Origin: UBA9214 sp964443845
Lineage (GTDB): Bacteria; Pseudomonadota; Gammaproteobacteria; UBA9214
Assembly (NCBI GenBank): GCA_964443845.1
Contig: CAYUFA010000004.1
Span: 1 to 64,000, forward strand
Reading direction: 5' to 3'
Length of the DNA stretch: 64,000 bases
Every line of letters starts with the position of its first letter. Position 1 is the stretch's first letter. The translations under genes were made by a program, and so were the position numbers. This document shows, one piece after another, positions 1-9,243 of the stretch. Under the pieces are notes generated by a model. The model had not been told where the DNA came from. It was given only the letters and a program-made list of their open reading frames with translations, and did not search any database.

Positions 1-16
1 AGCACCCGAAGGCGCG

Positions 17-289
17 CTAGTTTACGGCATCCTTGAAGGCTTTGCCAGCCTTGAAGGCAGGGGCGTTAGAGGCCTGGATCTGGATGGTTTCGCCGGTCTG
101 CGGGTTACGGCCGGCCCTGGCGGCACGGGCCTTGACCACGAAGCTGCCGAACCCCGCGATCGCCACCTGCTCGCCCCTGGCGAGGACCTGGACGATGGTG
201 TCAAACACGGCATCGACGGCATTCGATGCATCACTCTGCGACAGTCCGGCGGCACCGGCAACAGCTTCGGTCAATTCTGATTTGTTCAT
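17..289 (-). CDS. hupB: DNA-binding protein HU-beta
   Basis: Histone-like nucleoid protein that binds and bends DNA as a dimer. The 90-residue length is exact for the family. Seen: MNKSELTEAV start, GFGSF turn at residues 46-50 and RNPQTG at 61-66, the tip of the DNA-contacting arm, then the usual lysine-rich end. The frame stays open upstream to 373, but the ATG at 289 matches the family N-terminus and has an AAGGA ribosome site about 9 bases before it. It lies directly downstream of lon, the usual gammaproteobacterial arrangement, behind the lon terminator, so it probably has its own promoter between 290 and 405. Confidence 0.97.
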   Translation of the reverse strand: MNKSELTEAVAGAAGLSQSDASNAVDAVFDTIVQVLARGEQVAIAGFGSFVVKARAARAGRNPQTGETIQIQASNAPAFKAGKAFKDAVN

Positions 290-405
290 TCGCGGATCCT
301 TTTCGTTACTTTGACATTCAGTGAAATGCAGGTAGCCCTGTACCCCGGTACCAGCAATCCGGGCTTTCCACACCGGGCCATCATTACACCACAGGAAGGG
401 AATGC

Positions 406-440
406 AAAAAATACCGCCGCCGCCAGTGCGGCAGCGACGG
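406..440 (-). terminator. Rho-independent terminator of lon
   Basis: On the minus strand, about 20 bases after the lon stop, a GC-rich stem of about ten pairs (GCTGCCGC against GCGGCGGC, with GU wobbles) closes on an ACTG loop. It is followed by ATTTTTT. Shape and position fit an intrinsic terminator separating lon from hupB. Confidence 0.75.
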
Positions 441-459
441 CTTTTGTCAGACCATCCGG

Positions 460-2868
460 TCAGTGCGCCGTCAGGGGTTTTTCCTTGCCCTTGCTCTTGG
501 CGCTCTTGCGAGTGGTGACCTTCGTCTCGGTGTCCTCCAGCGGGGTCGGCTGGTGTGTCAGTGCCACCTGGAGCACCTCGTCGATCCAGCGCACGGGCCG
601 TATTTCCAGCTTGTCCTTGACGTTCTTGGGGATTTCCGCAAGGTCCTTGCGGTTCTCTTCCGGGATCAGGACGATGGAAATACCACCGCGGTGTGCCGCC
701 AGCAGTTTTTCCTTCAGGCCACCGATCGGCAGCACTTCTCCGCGCAGGGTGATCTCACCGGTCATGGCGACATCCGCGCGTACCGGGATATTGGTCAGCG
801 CCGAGACCAGCGCGGTACACATGCCGACACCCGCACTGGGACCGTCCTTGGGGGTGGCACCTTCCGGCACATGGATGTGAATGTCGTACTTCTGGTAGAA
901 CTCGGGATCGATACCGAGCGCCGCCGAGCGGCTGCGTACCACCGTCATGGCCGCGTGGATGGATTCCTGCATGACATCACCAAGCTGCCCGGTATGGATC
1001 ATCTTGCCCTTGCCGGGAACCATCGTGGACTCGATGGTGAGCAGTTCCCCGCCGACCTCGGTCCAGGCCAGACCCGTCACCTGCCCGACCTGGTCATTTT
1101 CCTCCGCCCTGCCATAGCGGAAGCGGCGCACGCCAAGGTACTTGTCGAGATTCTTTGGCGAAATCGCAATCTTCCGATGGTCCTGTTGCAAGGTCAGTTC
1201 CTTGACCACCTTGCGGCAGATCTTGGAGATTTCCCGTTCCAGGTTACGCACACCCGCCTCGCGGGTGTAGTAGCGGATGATGTCACGGATTGCATTTTCC
1301 GAAATCGAGATTTCACTTTCCTTCAGCCCGCTGTTCCGGATCTGCTTCTTGACCAGGTATTTCCTGGCAATGCTGATCTTCTCGTCCTCGGTATAACCGG
1401 GAATCCGGATCACTTCCATGCGATCCAGCAACGGGGCCGGAATGTTCATGGTATTGGCCGTGGCGACGAACATCACGTCGGACAGGTCGAAATCGACCTC
1501 CAGGTAATGATCGCCGAAGGAATTGTTCTGTTCCGGGTCGAGCACCTCGAGCAGCGCGGACGACGGGTCGCCGCGGAAGTCCATGGACATCTTGTCCATC
1601 TCGTCGAGCAGGAACAGCGGGTTCCGCACACCCATCTTTGACAGATTCTGGATGATCTTGCCCGGCAGTGAACCGATATAGGTCCGGCGGTGGCCGCGTA
1701 TTTCGGCCTCATCGCGTACGCCGCCAAGGGACATGCGGGTAAACTTGCGCCCCGTCGCACGGGCGATGGAACGTCCGAGCGAGGTCTTGCCCACGCCCGG
1801 AGGTCCGACCAGGCACAGGATCGGACCCTTGAGCTTCCTGACCCGCTGCTGGACGGCGAGGTATTCGAGGATACGTTCCTTGACCTTCTCCAGACCGTAA
1901 TGATCCTCTTCGAGTACTGCCTCGGCCGCCGCCAGGTCATTCCTGATCTTGGAACGCTTTTTCCACGGCACGCTGACCAGCCAGTCGATGTAGTTGCGAA
2001 CGACCGTGGCTTCCGCGGACATGGGCGACATCATCTTCAGCTTGTTGAGTTCGGAAGTCGCCTTCTCCCTGGCCTCCTTGCTCATTCCTGCCTTGACGAT
2101 CTTGCGCTCCAGTTCCTCGAGCTCGTTGGGCGCATCCTCCATGTCACCCAGTTCCTTCTGGATCGCCTTCATCTGCTCGTTCAGGTAATACTCGCGCTGG
2201 CTTTTCTCCATCTGCTGCTTGACGCGCCCGCGGATGCGCTTCTCGATCTGCATGATGTCGATTTCGCCCTCGATCAGGACCATGAGTCGTTCCAGCCTTG
2301 CGCGACTGTTGCTGATCTCGAGTATTTTCTGTTTCTCTTCCAGCTTGAGAGACATGTGCGCAGCGATGGTGTCCGCCAGCCGCCCCGGTTCCTCGATGGC
2401 GGAAAGGGAAGTAAGGATTTCAGGCGGCACTTTCTTGTTGAGTTTCACGTACTGGTCGAAAATCGCCAGTAGCGAGCGCGTCAGCACCTCGAGTTCCTTT
2501 TCGTCCTTTTCATCGTCCGCGGGCAGCAGCTGCACGCGCGCGGTAAAGAATGCCTCGATATTTTCAAATCCGGTGATGCGTACGCGCTCCGCCCCTTCCA
2601 CCAGCACCTTGACCGTACCATCAGGAAGCTTGAGCAGCTGCAGGATCGTGGAAAGGGTCCCGATCTCGTGAATATCCTCGACATCCGGGTCGTCGATCTC
2701 TGCATTTTTCTGGGCGACCAGCAGGATCTTCTTGTCCTCCTGCATGGCGGTATCCAGCGCATTGATCGATTTCTCGCGCCCGACGAACAGTGGTATCACC
2801 ATGTGCGGGTACACCACAACGTCGCGTAACGGGAGTACCGGTATTGCGTTTGGAAGCTGCTCTGTCAT
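460..2868 (-). CDS. lon: ATP-dependent protease La (Lon)
   Basis: Cytoplasmic AAA+ serine protease degrading misfolded and short-lived regulatory proteins. At 802 residues it has the family length. Order: N-terminal substrate-binding domain (PVLPLRDVVVYPHMVIPLFV), coiled-coil middle, AAA+ module with Walker A GPPGVGKTS and Walker B LFLLDEMDKM, then the protease domain with the Ser-Lys dyad: Ser678 in DGPSAGVGM and Lys719 in GGLKEKLLAA. The C-terminus has a lysine-rich tail of about 20 residues. It follows clpX and precedes hupB. A heat-shock-type promoter lies 120-150 bases upstream, so sigma-32 control is likely. Confidence 0.98.
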   Translation of the reverse strand: MTEQLPNAIPVLPLRDVVVYPHMVIPLFVGREKSINALDTAMQEDKKILLVAQKNAEIDDPDVEDIHEIGTLSTILQLLKLPDGTVKVLVEGAERVRITGFENIEAFFTARVQLLPADDEKDEKELEVLTRSLLAIFDQYVKLNKKVPPEILTSLSAIEEPGRLADTIAAHMSLKLEEKQKILEISNSRARLERLMVLIEGEIDIMQIEKRIRGRVKQQMEKSQREYYLNEQMKAIQKELGDMEDAPNELEELERKIVKAGMSKEAREKATSELNKLKMMSPMSAEATVVRNYIDWLVSVPWKKRSKIRNDLAAAEAVLEEDHYGLEKVKERILEYLAVQQRVRKLKGPILCLVGPPGVGKTSLGRSIARATGRKFTRMSLGGVRDEAEIRGHRRTYIGSLPGKIIQNLSKMGVRNPLFLLDEMDKMSMDFRGDPSSALLEVLDPEQNNSFGDHYLEVDFDLSDVMFVATANTMNIPAPLLDRMEVIRIPGYTEDEKISIARKYLVKKQIRNSGLKESEISISENAIRDIIRYYTREAGVRNLEREISKICRKVVKELTLQQDHRKIAISPKNLDKYLGVRRFRYGRAEENDQVGQVTGLAWTEVGGELLTIESTMVPGKGKMIHTGQLGDVMQESIHAAMTVVRSRSAALGIDPEFYQKYDIHIHVPEGATPKDGPSAGVGMCTALVSALTNIPVRADVAMTGEITLRGEVLPIGGLKEKLLAAHRGGISIVLIPEENRKDLAEIPKNVKDKLEIRPVRWIDEVLQVALTHQPTPLEDTETKVTTRKSAKSKGKEKPLTAH

Positions 2869-2990
2869 GTGAATTTCCGTCCGTTAGTGTATGCACACTG
2901 GATGCGGGCCGGCAGCGCTGCGTTCACCGGCAGCGGACCGATCACCGGGGCCATGCGGTGATGGCTGCTGCGGTCACATCCTATTGCCCG

Positions 2991-3019
2991 AATATGGGGT
3001 CCTGCTGTCAAAGATCAAG
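2991..3019 (-). promoter_or_regulatory. Sigma-32 (heat-shock) type promoter of lon
   Basis: Minus strand: CTTGATC at 3013-3019, a 13-base spacer, then CCCCATATT at 2991-2999. The sigma-32 consensus is CTTGAAA, 13-15 bases, CCCCATNT. The -10 match is essentially perfect and the -35 matches 5 of 7. It lies in the clpX-lon gap about 120 bases upstream of the lon start, and lon is a known heat-shock gene in enterobacteria. Confidence 0.75.
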
Positions 3020-3115
3020 CACGAATTGACAGTCAAATTTAAGGAAGCAAGGTTTGTACCAGATGCGCCAACACCGGCCACAAAAGATACTCTTTTGAAA
3101 TCTAAGGAAATATGC

Positions 3116-4387
3116 TTACTCGGAGGCGGCGATTGCCTCGGGAGCGTCAAAAATCATGTACGGTTTTGCACCACTGGCGATCACATTTTCATCGATCACC
3201 ACTTTTCTGACGTTATCCATCGAGGGCAAGTCGTACATCGTGTCCAGCAGCACCTGCTCCAGGATGGTACGCAACCCCCTGGCACCGGTCTTGCGCTGCA
3301 TGGCCTTGCGCGCCACGGCACGCAGGGCTTCTTCCCGGAACTCGATTTCACACCCTTCCATATCGAACAGTTTTTCGTACTGCTTGGTAAGTGCGTTTCT
3401 CGGTTCGGTCAGGATCTGAACCAGCGCATCCTCGTCGAGTTCTTCCAGGGTCGCCACGACCGGCAGGCGTCCGACGAACTCGGGGATCAGGCCGTATTTG
3501 ATGAGGTCTTCCGGCTCGACATCGTACAGCACCTCTCCCAGGTTGAGCTTTTCGTCCTTGCTCTTGACCTCGGCAGAAAAGCCGATGCCGCCCTTTTCGG
3601 AACGGCCCCGGATGATCTTGTCCAGCCCGGCAAAGGCACCGCCGACGATGAACAGGATGTTCGAGGTATTGACCTGGAGAAATTCCTGTTGCGGATGCTT
3701 GCGGCCGCCCTGCGGAGGCACGGAGGCAACCGTGCCCTCGATCAGCTTGAGCAATGCCTGCTGGACGCCTTCACCGGATACATCACGGGTAATCGAGGGG
3801 TTATCGGACTTCCTGGAAATCTTGTCGATTTCGTCGATGTACACGATGCCGGTTTGTGCCTTCTCGACATCATAATCGCACTTTTGCAACAGTTTCTGGA
3901 TGATGTTCTCGACGTCCTCGCCGACGTAACCCGCTTCCGTCAGGGTGGTCGCATCCGCAATGGTGAACGGCACGTCCAGAAAACGCGCCAGGGTTTCCGC
4001 CAGCAATGTCTTGCCGGAACCGGTGGGTCCGATCAGCAGGATATTGCTCTTGGAGAGCTCCACTTCGTTCTTTCCGGTACGTGCCTCGAGACGCTTGTAG
4101 TGGTTATAGACGGCAACGGACAATACTTTCTTGGCGCGGTGCTGGCCAATGACGTACTCGTTGAGTACCTCATTGATTTCCTGGGGCTTGGGCAGTTTTT
4201 CGCTGCTGGATGCCGATTTTTCCTGCATTTCCTCGCGGATGATGTCGTTGCACAGCTCGACGCATTCGTCACACACGAAGACTGACGGACCAGCGATCAG
4301 TTTGCGGACCTCATGCTGGCTCTTGCCGCAGAAGGAACAGTAGAGCAGCTTGCCATCCTCACCCTTGCCGTTTCTGTCGTTGCTCAT
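3116..4387 (-). CDS. clpX: ATP-dependent Clp protease ATP-binding subunit ClpX
   Basis: AAA+ unfoldase that recognises tagged substrates and feeds them to ClpP. The 423 residues match the family. Seen: N-terminal zinc-binding domain with Cys17, Cys20, Cys39 and Cys42; Walker A GPTGSGKT at 120-127; Walker B IVYIDEIDKI; the sensor/arginine region GRSEKGG; and the IGF-type loop (GIGF) that docks on ClpP. It lies downstream of clpP with a 170-base gap that carries a candidate promoter of its own, and upstream of lon. Confidence 0.98.
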   Translation of the reverse strand: MSNDRNGKGEDGKLLYCSFCGKSQHEVRKLIAGPSVFVCDECVELCNDIIREEMQEKSASSSEKLPKPQEINEVLNEYVIGQHRAKKVLSVAVYNHYKRLEARTGKNEVELSKSNILLIGPTGSGKTLLAETLARFLDVPFTIADATTLTEAGYVGEDVENIIQKLLQKCDYDVEKAQTGIVYIDEIDKISRKSDNPSITRDVSGEGVQQALLKLIEGTVASVPPQGGRKHPQQEFLQVNTSNILFIVGGAFAGLDKIIRGRSEKGGIGFSAEVKSKDEKLNLGEVLYDVEPEDLIKYGLIPEFVGRLPVVATLEELDEDALVQILTEPRNALTKQYEKLFDMEGCEIEFREEALRAVARKAMQRKTGARGLRTILEQVLLDTMYDLPSMDNVRKVVIDENVIASGAKPYMIFDAPEAIAASE

Positions 4388-4448
4388 TGGTAATTCCTCG
4401 CGGTTCTCGCTTGTCCAGCACCCACATTCTGATTTGTATCACTATTAG

Positions 4449-4477
4449 TTGATAGTGTTCAACTCCTTCGGCGTCAA
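4449..4477 (-). promoter_or_regulatory. Candidate sigma-70 promoter upstream of clpX
   Basis: Minus strand: TTGACG at 4472-4477, 17 bases, TATCAA at 4449-4454, about 60 bases before the clpX ATG. The -10 overlaps a short inverted repeat, CACTAT-caacta-ATAGTG, which could be an operator or simply a hairpin. Spacing is ideal and the hexamers are fair. Confidence 0.45.
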
Positions 4478-4556
4478 AATCGGAATATTTATCGCAACAA
4501 TTTCAGGGGATTCCGGATACCCGGCCGCCCCTTGCCGGACTATGTTGCGGCGCTGG

Positions 4557-5201
4557 CTAGTCGTTCCCGCGGCTCGCGGAACCACCCGGCCGGTGCTCCA
4601 GGATCCCGTCGATCAGGCCGTATTCCCTGGCGGCAACCGCCCCCATGAAATTGTCCCGATCGGTATCTTGCTGGATGCGCTCCAGCGACTGGCCGGTATG
4701 CCGCGCCAGAATTTCGTTCAGGCGTTCACGTACCTGCAGGATTTCACGGGCATGGATATCGATATCCGTGGCCTGCCCCTGGAAGCCGCCCAGTGGCTGG
4801 TGGATCATGACGCGCGAGTGCGGCAGGCAATAGCGTTTGCCGGCGGCACCACCGGCCAGCAGCAACGCCCCCATGCTGGCCGCCTGGCCGATACACATGG
4901 TACTGACATCGGCCTTGATGAACTGCATGGTGTCATAGATGGCCAGTCCCGAGGTCACCGCGCCCCCCGGAGAATTGATGTACAGGTGGATATCCTTGTC
5001 GGGGTTCTCGGACTCCAGAAACAGCAACTGCGCAACGATGACATTCGCCATGTAGTCCTCGACCGGGCCTACCATGAAAACGACTCGCTCCTTCAGCAGG
5101 CGCGAGTAGATGTCATAGGAACGCTCACCGCGCGCCGTTTGTTCGACCACGATGGGTACCAGATTCAACGCTCTAATTTCCTTCGCATTATTCATGGTCA
5201 T
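4557..5201 (-). CDS. clpP: ATP-dependent Clp protease proteolytic subunit ClpP
   Basis: Barrel-shaped serine protease chamber partnering ClpX and ClpA. 214 residues, with a typical catalytic triad: Ser109 in QAASMG, His134 in MIHQPLGG and Asp183 in DRDNF. INSPGG near 75-80 forms the substrate-binding strand. It starts only 8 bases after the tig stop, so the two are probably co-transcribed; the order tig-clpP-clpX-lon is conserved across Gammaproteobacteria. MTMNN and MNN are both possible starts. Confidence 0.98.
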   Translation of the reverse strand: MTMNNAKEIRALNLVPIVVEQTARGERSYDIYSRLLKERVVFMVGPVEDYMANVIVAQLLFLESENPDKDIHLYINSPGGAVTSGLAIYDTMQFIKADVSTMCIGQAASMGALLLAGGAAGKRYCLPHSRVMIHQPLGGFQGQATDIDIHAREILQVRERLNEILARHTGQSLERIQQDTDRDNFMGAVAAREYGLIDGILEHRPGGSASRGND

Positions 5202-5209
5202 GTATCGGA

Positions 5210-6514
5210 TCAGGGCTGCAAACCTTGAGTCCGCCTGGCTTCCTCGACGAGTTCATTGAAAGACATCGGCTGGTCCACCACCGTGATGCCGGCATGTTCG
5301 ACAATCCAGTCCACGACCTGTCCTTCGATCACGTTTGACTGCACGCCGTGCAGCATCTCCTGGTTGCCATAATACCACTGAATGACCTCCTCCGGCTTTT
5401 CATACGATGCTGCAATGGTAGCCACGGTTTCCCGCACCTTGTCCTGGTCCAGCACGATGTGGTTGCGTTTGGCCACTTCGGATACGATCACGCCAAGCCT
5501 GACACGCTTGTCTGCAACCGACTCAAGTTCCTCGGGGGCACGCTGTATGGCGCCGTCACCCTGCTGTTTTTTCAGCACCTCGACTTCATCCTTGACCAGC
5601 TGCTGCGGCACATCGACCGAATTGTGCTCGAGCAATGCGTCAAACACCTGCGCCTTCAGCCTGGATGAAAGCAGGCCCTTCAGCTCACGACGCAGGTTGT
5701 TGGTGACTTCCTCGCGCAGACCCTGCATACCACCACCCGCGATTCCGAATGTATCCGCGAAGGCATCGTCGAGTGCCGGCAACGAAATTTCCGCAACAGA
5801 ACGGATTGCGACCTTGAATTCGGCCTCTTTCCCCGCCACCTCGACCGATGGATAGCCGGCCGGGAACGTGAGCGAGAACGTCCTGGTGTCGCCGGCAGCG
5901 AGTCCCGTCAGCTGTTCTTCAAATCCTGCGATCATGCTGCCGGAACCGAGCACCACCTGCATGTTGCTGGCCTGGTTGCCGGTAAACGGCGCGCCGTCGA
6001 TCGTCGCCTCGTAATCCAGCGTCAGCTGGTCCCCGAGCTGTGCCTGCCGGTCCACCCGGTTCCACGTTGCACGCTGTTTCTGCAGGTTTTCCAGCATCGC
6101 ATCGACATCGGTAGCAGTGATTTCAACAACCGGTCGTGAAATGGAAAACCCGTAGTTGACGGGTGCGTTGAATTCCGGAAAGATCTCGAAAGTGGCCACA
6201 TATTCCAGTGGCTTCCCCGGTGACGACGTCTCTGTCTCTATGCTCGGCGAGCCCGCCGGACGCAGGTTTTCACGCGTCATTGCCTCCTGCAAGGTCGAGT
6301 TCAGCACCTGGTTGGCCACCTCAAGACGAACCTGGGCGCCATACTTCCTCTCCACCACCTTGAGAGGAATCTTGCCGGAACGAAATCCATCCATCCTTAT
6401 CGTGCGCGCCATCGATTGCAGTCGTGCAACGACCTCCTGGTCGATCCGCTCCGCTGGCACCCGCACCCGCATCCGGCGGGCCAGCCCCCCGGCATTCTCC
6501 ACTGACACTTCCAT
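5210..6514 (-). CDS. tig: Trigger factor, ribosome-associated chaperone and peptidyl-prolyl isomerase
   Basis: Binds the ribosome exit tunnel and shields nascent chains. 434 residues in the usual three parts: N-terminal ribosome-binding domain with the GFRSGKIP signature, a central FKBP-type domain (LGDQLTLDYEATIDG), and the helical C-terminal domain. The ATG at 6514 was chosen over an upstream in-frame ATG at 6562 because MEVSVEN is the family start and a GAGGTGAT ribosome site lies just before it. First gene of the tig-clpP-clpX-lon series. Confidence 0.97.
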   Translation of the reverse strand: MEVSVENAGGLARRMRVRVPAERIDQEVVARLQSMARTIRMDGFRSGKIPLKVVERKYGAQVRLEVANQVLNSTLQEAMTRENLRPAGSPSIETETSSPGKPLEYVATFEIFPEFNAPVNYGFSISRPVVEITATDVDAMLENLQKQRATWNRVDRQAQLGDQLTLDYEATIDGAPFTGNQASNMQVVLGSGSMIAGFEEQLTGLAAGDTRTFSLTFPAGYPSVEVAGKEAEFKVAIRSVAEISLPALDDAFADTFGIAGGGMQGLREEVTNNLRRELKGLLSSRLKAQVFDALLEHNSVDVPQQLVKDEVEVLKKQQGDGAIQRAPEELESVADKRVRLGVIVSEVAKRNHIVLDQDKVRETVATIAASYEKPEEVIQWYYGNQEMLHGVQSNVIEGQVVDWIVEHAGITVVDQPMSFNELVEEARRTQGLQP

Positions 6515-6632
6515 TCCATCACCTCGTGCTTGAAAGAATCCGCAACTGTTCCAGCTCCGCAATCACCCTGGACATCCCTGCCCCGGGGGCCGGTCTGAAC
6601 CTGTCCCGTCCTGCGGACGATCTTGTTGAAGT

Positions 6633-6717
<85 letters not shown>

Positions 6718-7085
6718 CCGGGCGGCCTGAGCCATAATATTCAGGCCATAATACCTAAATTCGACTTGTAATATAAAGAGTTATTTAGCCCGGCCGGGAA
6801 CGGGCCCCGGCCCCACGGCCCGTCTGTACTCGTCCTCCGGCCCGGTATTACAATACCCCCCATCCTCGTCCCGCGGCGGTACAGGAGAGCCGGGCTGAGG
6901 GAAGGATATCTGCCGGATCGGGCGCTGCAGCGAGGCTTCCTGCACGGCCTGCCAGAGTCTGGCGTGATCATGATTCAAGTACAAGTCAGGGATGATGTGC
7001 AACACGGCATCGTCCGGACGTTCCCGGTCTGCCGACCGCAAGACACACTGCACTCGTGCTGACAGACAGCAGCAAAGGGGAAACA
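6718..7085. other. Intergenic stretch without a supported gene
   Basis: This holds the upstream region of tRNA-Leu, including two TATTATGGC direct repeats about 15-40 bases before it that could supply a -10 hexamer. The short open frames here have no convincing start or protein-like composition. Confidence 0.4.
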
Positions 7086-7367
7086 ATGCGCCGCAAAAAC
7101 AGCACTCAATGGTACCGATTGACCGATCGCCAGCTGTCCAGTCTCGCTGGCCAGGGCAACCATCCGGAAGCCATACCGGCCTGGGACCTGGCCCGGGCGA
7201 TTCGCGAAATCGGGGGAGAACCCAGAGTCTACTATTCGGAAACCACGGGGTTTCGCGTCATCGACGAGCACGACATGGAAAAACAGCGACTGTCACTGGC
7301 ACTGGAAATCAAGTCCAGACCGTTTCCAGGCTGGCCGCTGGGGCCTGCGCAAGTAACGTCCCCGTAG
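7086..7367 (+). CDS. Hypothetical 93-residue protein
   Basis: Not recognised. A compact, charged, cytosolic-looking protein without membrane segments: it starts MRRKNSTQWYRLTDRQL, then has a mixed alpha/beta-like middle and a proline-rich end. The ATG at 7086 has an AAAGGGGA ribosome site 5 bases before it, the main argument for a real gene; an upstream in-frame ATG at 7056 lacks one. It stands alone between tRNA genes and points away from them. Codon use resembles the neighbours. It could be a small lineage-specific gene or chance. Confidence 0.5.
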   Translation: MRRKNSTQWYRLTDRQLSSLAGQGNHPEAIPAWDLARAIREIGGEPRVYYSETTGFRVIDEHDMEKQRLSLALEIKSRPFPGWPLGPAQVTSP

Positions 7368-7663
7368 GCAGTCAGCCACGGTCTCCACCAGCGCGCGCCC
7401 TGCCGCAAGGCAGTGGCAGGGAACACTGCAACCTGCCGCCCTGCCTCCGCGCGCAATCAACCTTCGTACATAACCAGCGACATTCAGCGCCACCCGCAAA
7501 CTTCGGCTGCCGGTCGGCGTGGGCACCACGGCCATGATCGGCCTGCCCCGCGCAACAGGCCGGGGATCACCCTGCCGAACCGCGGGAAAACACGGACGGA
7601 CACGGCGTACAGCGGGACGTGCAGCAGGTAGCTGCCGTTGCCGGATCCGGTGACAGGAAGTGA
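7368..7663. other. Intergenic stretch downstream of the tRNA operon
   Basis: About 300 GC-rich bases between the small hypothetical gene and tRNA-Lys. I see no convincing ORF, and no clear stem plus T-run for ending the tRNA transcript. Confidence 0.4.
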
Positions 7664-7739
7664 TGGTGGGCCGTGAAGGAATCGAACCTTCAACCAATGG
7701 ATTAAGAGTCCACTGCTCTGCCAATTGAGCTAACGGCCC
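7664..7739 (-). tRNA. tRNA-Lys (CUU)
   Basis: 76 nt with encoded CCA. The acceptor is GGGCCGT against ACGGCCC and the anticodon loop is CTCTTAA. Last gene of the leftward Pro-Arg-His-Lys cluster. Confidence 0.95.
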
Positions 7740-7820
7740 GGAGCGGGCTGGTATTGGATCACAGCATGACAGGTGGTTCAAGCTTCCCCGGGCTGCCGTA
7801 TACCTGCTGCGATCACTGAA

Positions 7821-7897
7821 TGGGGTGGACGATGGGACTCGAACCCACGACGACTGGAATCACAATCCAGGACTCTACCAACTGAGCTACGTCCACC
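7821..7897 (-). tRNA. tRNA-His (GUG)
   Basis: 77 nt. The anticodon loop is TTGTGAT. The additional 5' G opposite C73 gives the 8-bp acceptor (GGTGGACG/CGTCCACC) diagnostic of tRNA-His. CCA is encoded. Confidence 0.96.
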
Positions 7898-7912
7898 ATA
7901 TCTCACTTTCAC

Positions 7913-7989
7913 TGGCGCGCCCGGCAGGAATCGAACCTGCAACCGCCGGCTTAGAAGGCCGGTGCTCTATCCTGTTGAGCTACGGGCGC
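7913..7989 (-). tRNA. tRNA-Arg (UCU)
   Basis: 77 nt with encoded CCA. The acceptor is GCGCCCG/CGGGCGC and the anticodon loop is CTTCTAA. Second gene of the tRNA operon. Confidence 0.96.
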
Positions 7990-8034
7990 AAGTTCTGCAC
8001 GAATCGGTTGCCGGACCCGCACCTTGCCGGGATT

Positions 8035-8111
8035 TGGTCGGGGTAGAGAGATTCGAACTCCCGACATCCTGCTCCCAAAGCAGGCGCGCTACCAGGCTGC
8101 GCTATACCCCG
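8035..8111 (-). tRNA. tRNA-Pro (UGG)
   Basis: 77 nt with encoded CCA. The acceptor is CGGGGTA/TACCCCG and the anticodon loop is TTTGGGA. First gene of the leftward tRNA operon, directly behind a strong promoter. Confidence 0.96.
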
Positions 8112-8150
8112 TATGCCGAGCGAAACCGGACGGCACTGCTGAGCCTGCTG

Positions 8151-8179
8151 ATGATACGTGGCCACCATTTAGCGGTCAA
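8151..8179 (-). promoter_or_regulatory. Sigma-70 promoter of the Pro-Arg-His-Lys tRNA operon
   Basis: Minus strand: TTGACC at 8174-8179, exactly 17 bases, TATCAT at 8151-8156. Each hexamer matches 5 of 6. The expected start lies about 30 bases before tRNA-Pro. Confidence 0.8.
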
Positions 8180-8321
8180 CAAGCTGGCCGGCAACCCCGC
8201 GTGGGCGCGCCTGCACCACGATACGGATCGCCGGCGCACCGGCCGGGTCCGGTTTGCTTGTCCCTGCTTGCCGGCGCATGCGAGAATTTCCGGTCTGTAT
8301 ACGCAGCACGCAGCCATCTCC

Positions 8322-9176
8322 ATGACAGCAAAAATCATTGACGGCAAGGCGATTGCGGCCGGCATCCGCCAGTCCGTCCGCGCCAGAATCGACGCCCGCA
8401 GGCGTCGCAACCTGCGGATACCCGGTCTCGCCGTGGTCCTGGTCGGCACGGATCCGGCTTCGGAGATTTACGTGCGTAACAAACGCAGGGCCTGCGACGA
8501 GGCCGGCGTCATTTCGACCTCCCACGACCTGCCACATGAAACCAGCGAACAGGCGCTGCTGGACCTCATCGACCGGCTCAATGCAGATCCCGCAATCGAC
8601 GGCATTCTGGTGCAGTCCCCGCTGCCGGGACACATCGACGCGGACAAGGTTACGGAACGAATCGTGCCGGACAAGGATGTGGACGGATTTCACCCATACA
8701 ATATCGGCCGGCTGGCGCTACGCCGCCCGTCATTGCGGTCGTGCACACCGCGCGGAATCATCACGCTGCTGGAACACACCGGTGAACCGTTTTACGGCCG
8801 CATGGCGGTGGTGGTCGGTGCATCGAACATTGTCGGGCGCCCCATGACCCTGGAACTCCTGCTTGCCGGCTGTACGGTAACCACCTGTCATCGCTTCACC
8901 CGCGAGCTCGCGACGCACGTCGGCAATGCGGATATTGTCATTGTCGCGGTCGGCAAGCCCGGGATCGTCCAGGGTGAATGGATCAGGCCGGGCGCCACGG
9001 TGGTCGATGTCGGGATCAACCGGCTGGCGGACGGGAGCATCGCGGGGGATATCGGTTTTGCCGCCGCCAGCGAACGTGCCGCCTGGATCACCCCGGTACC
9101 GGGCGGCGTGGGGCCCATGACGGTGGCAACACTGCTCGAAAACACCCTCTACGCGGCGGAATTCCTGCACGACTGA
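8322..9176 (+). CDS. folD: Bifunctional methylene-THF dehydrogenase / methenyl-THF cyclohydrolase
   Basis: Interconverts 5,10-methylene-THF and 10-formyl-THF in one-carbon metabolism, using NADP. 284 residues. Seen: Tyr50 and the catalytic Lys54 in IYVRNKRRA, QSPLPGH, DVDGFHPYNIGRLA, the dinucleotide-binding VVGASNIVGRPM, and the family signature PGGVGPMTVATLLENT. The frame is open far upstream, but that part runs antisense through the tRNA genes; the ATG at 8322 gives the family N-terminus. Convergent with cysS. Confidence 0.97.
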   Translation: MTAKIIDGKAIAAGIRQSVRARIDARRRRNLRIPGLAVVLVGTDPASEIYVRNKRRACDEAGVISTSHDLPHETSEQALLDLIDRLNADPAIDGILVQSPLPGHIDADKVTERIVPDKDVDGFHPYNIGRLALRRPSLRSCTPRGIITLLEHTGEPFYGRMAVVVGASNIVGRPMTLELLLAGCTVTTCHRFTRELATHVGNADIVIVAVGKPGIVQGEWIRPGATVVDVGINRLADGSIAGDIGFAAASERAAWITPVPGGVGPMTVATLLENTLYAAEFLHD

Positions 9177-9243
9177 CTTGCAACCTGCCGCTGCATCCCG
9201 CACGCGAACCGCGTGGCTTCCGGACCAGGTACTGCAGCCCGGC

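Noticed and set aside
2891..4285. Long plus-strand open frame of 464 codons
   Set aside because: It is antisense to clpX, whose zinc finger, Walker motifs and length are certain. High GC leaves opposite frames open.
6741..7086. Leftward open frames upstream of tRNA-Leu
   Set aside because: They overlap each other, lack ribosome sites and have a low-complexity, Arg/Pro-rich composition typical of chance frames.
7773..8321. N-terminal extension of folD
   Set aside because: It runs antisense through four tRNA genes. FolD starts at the ATG at 8322 with the family N-terminus.
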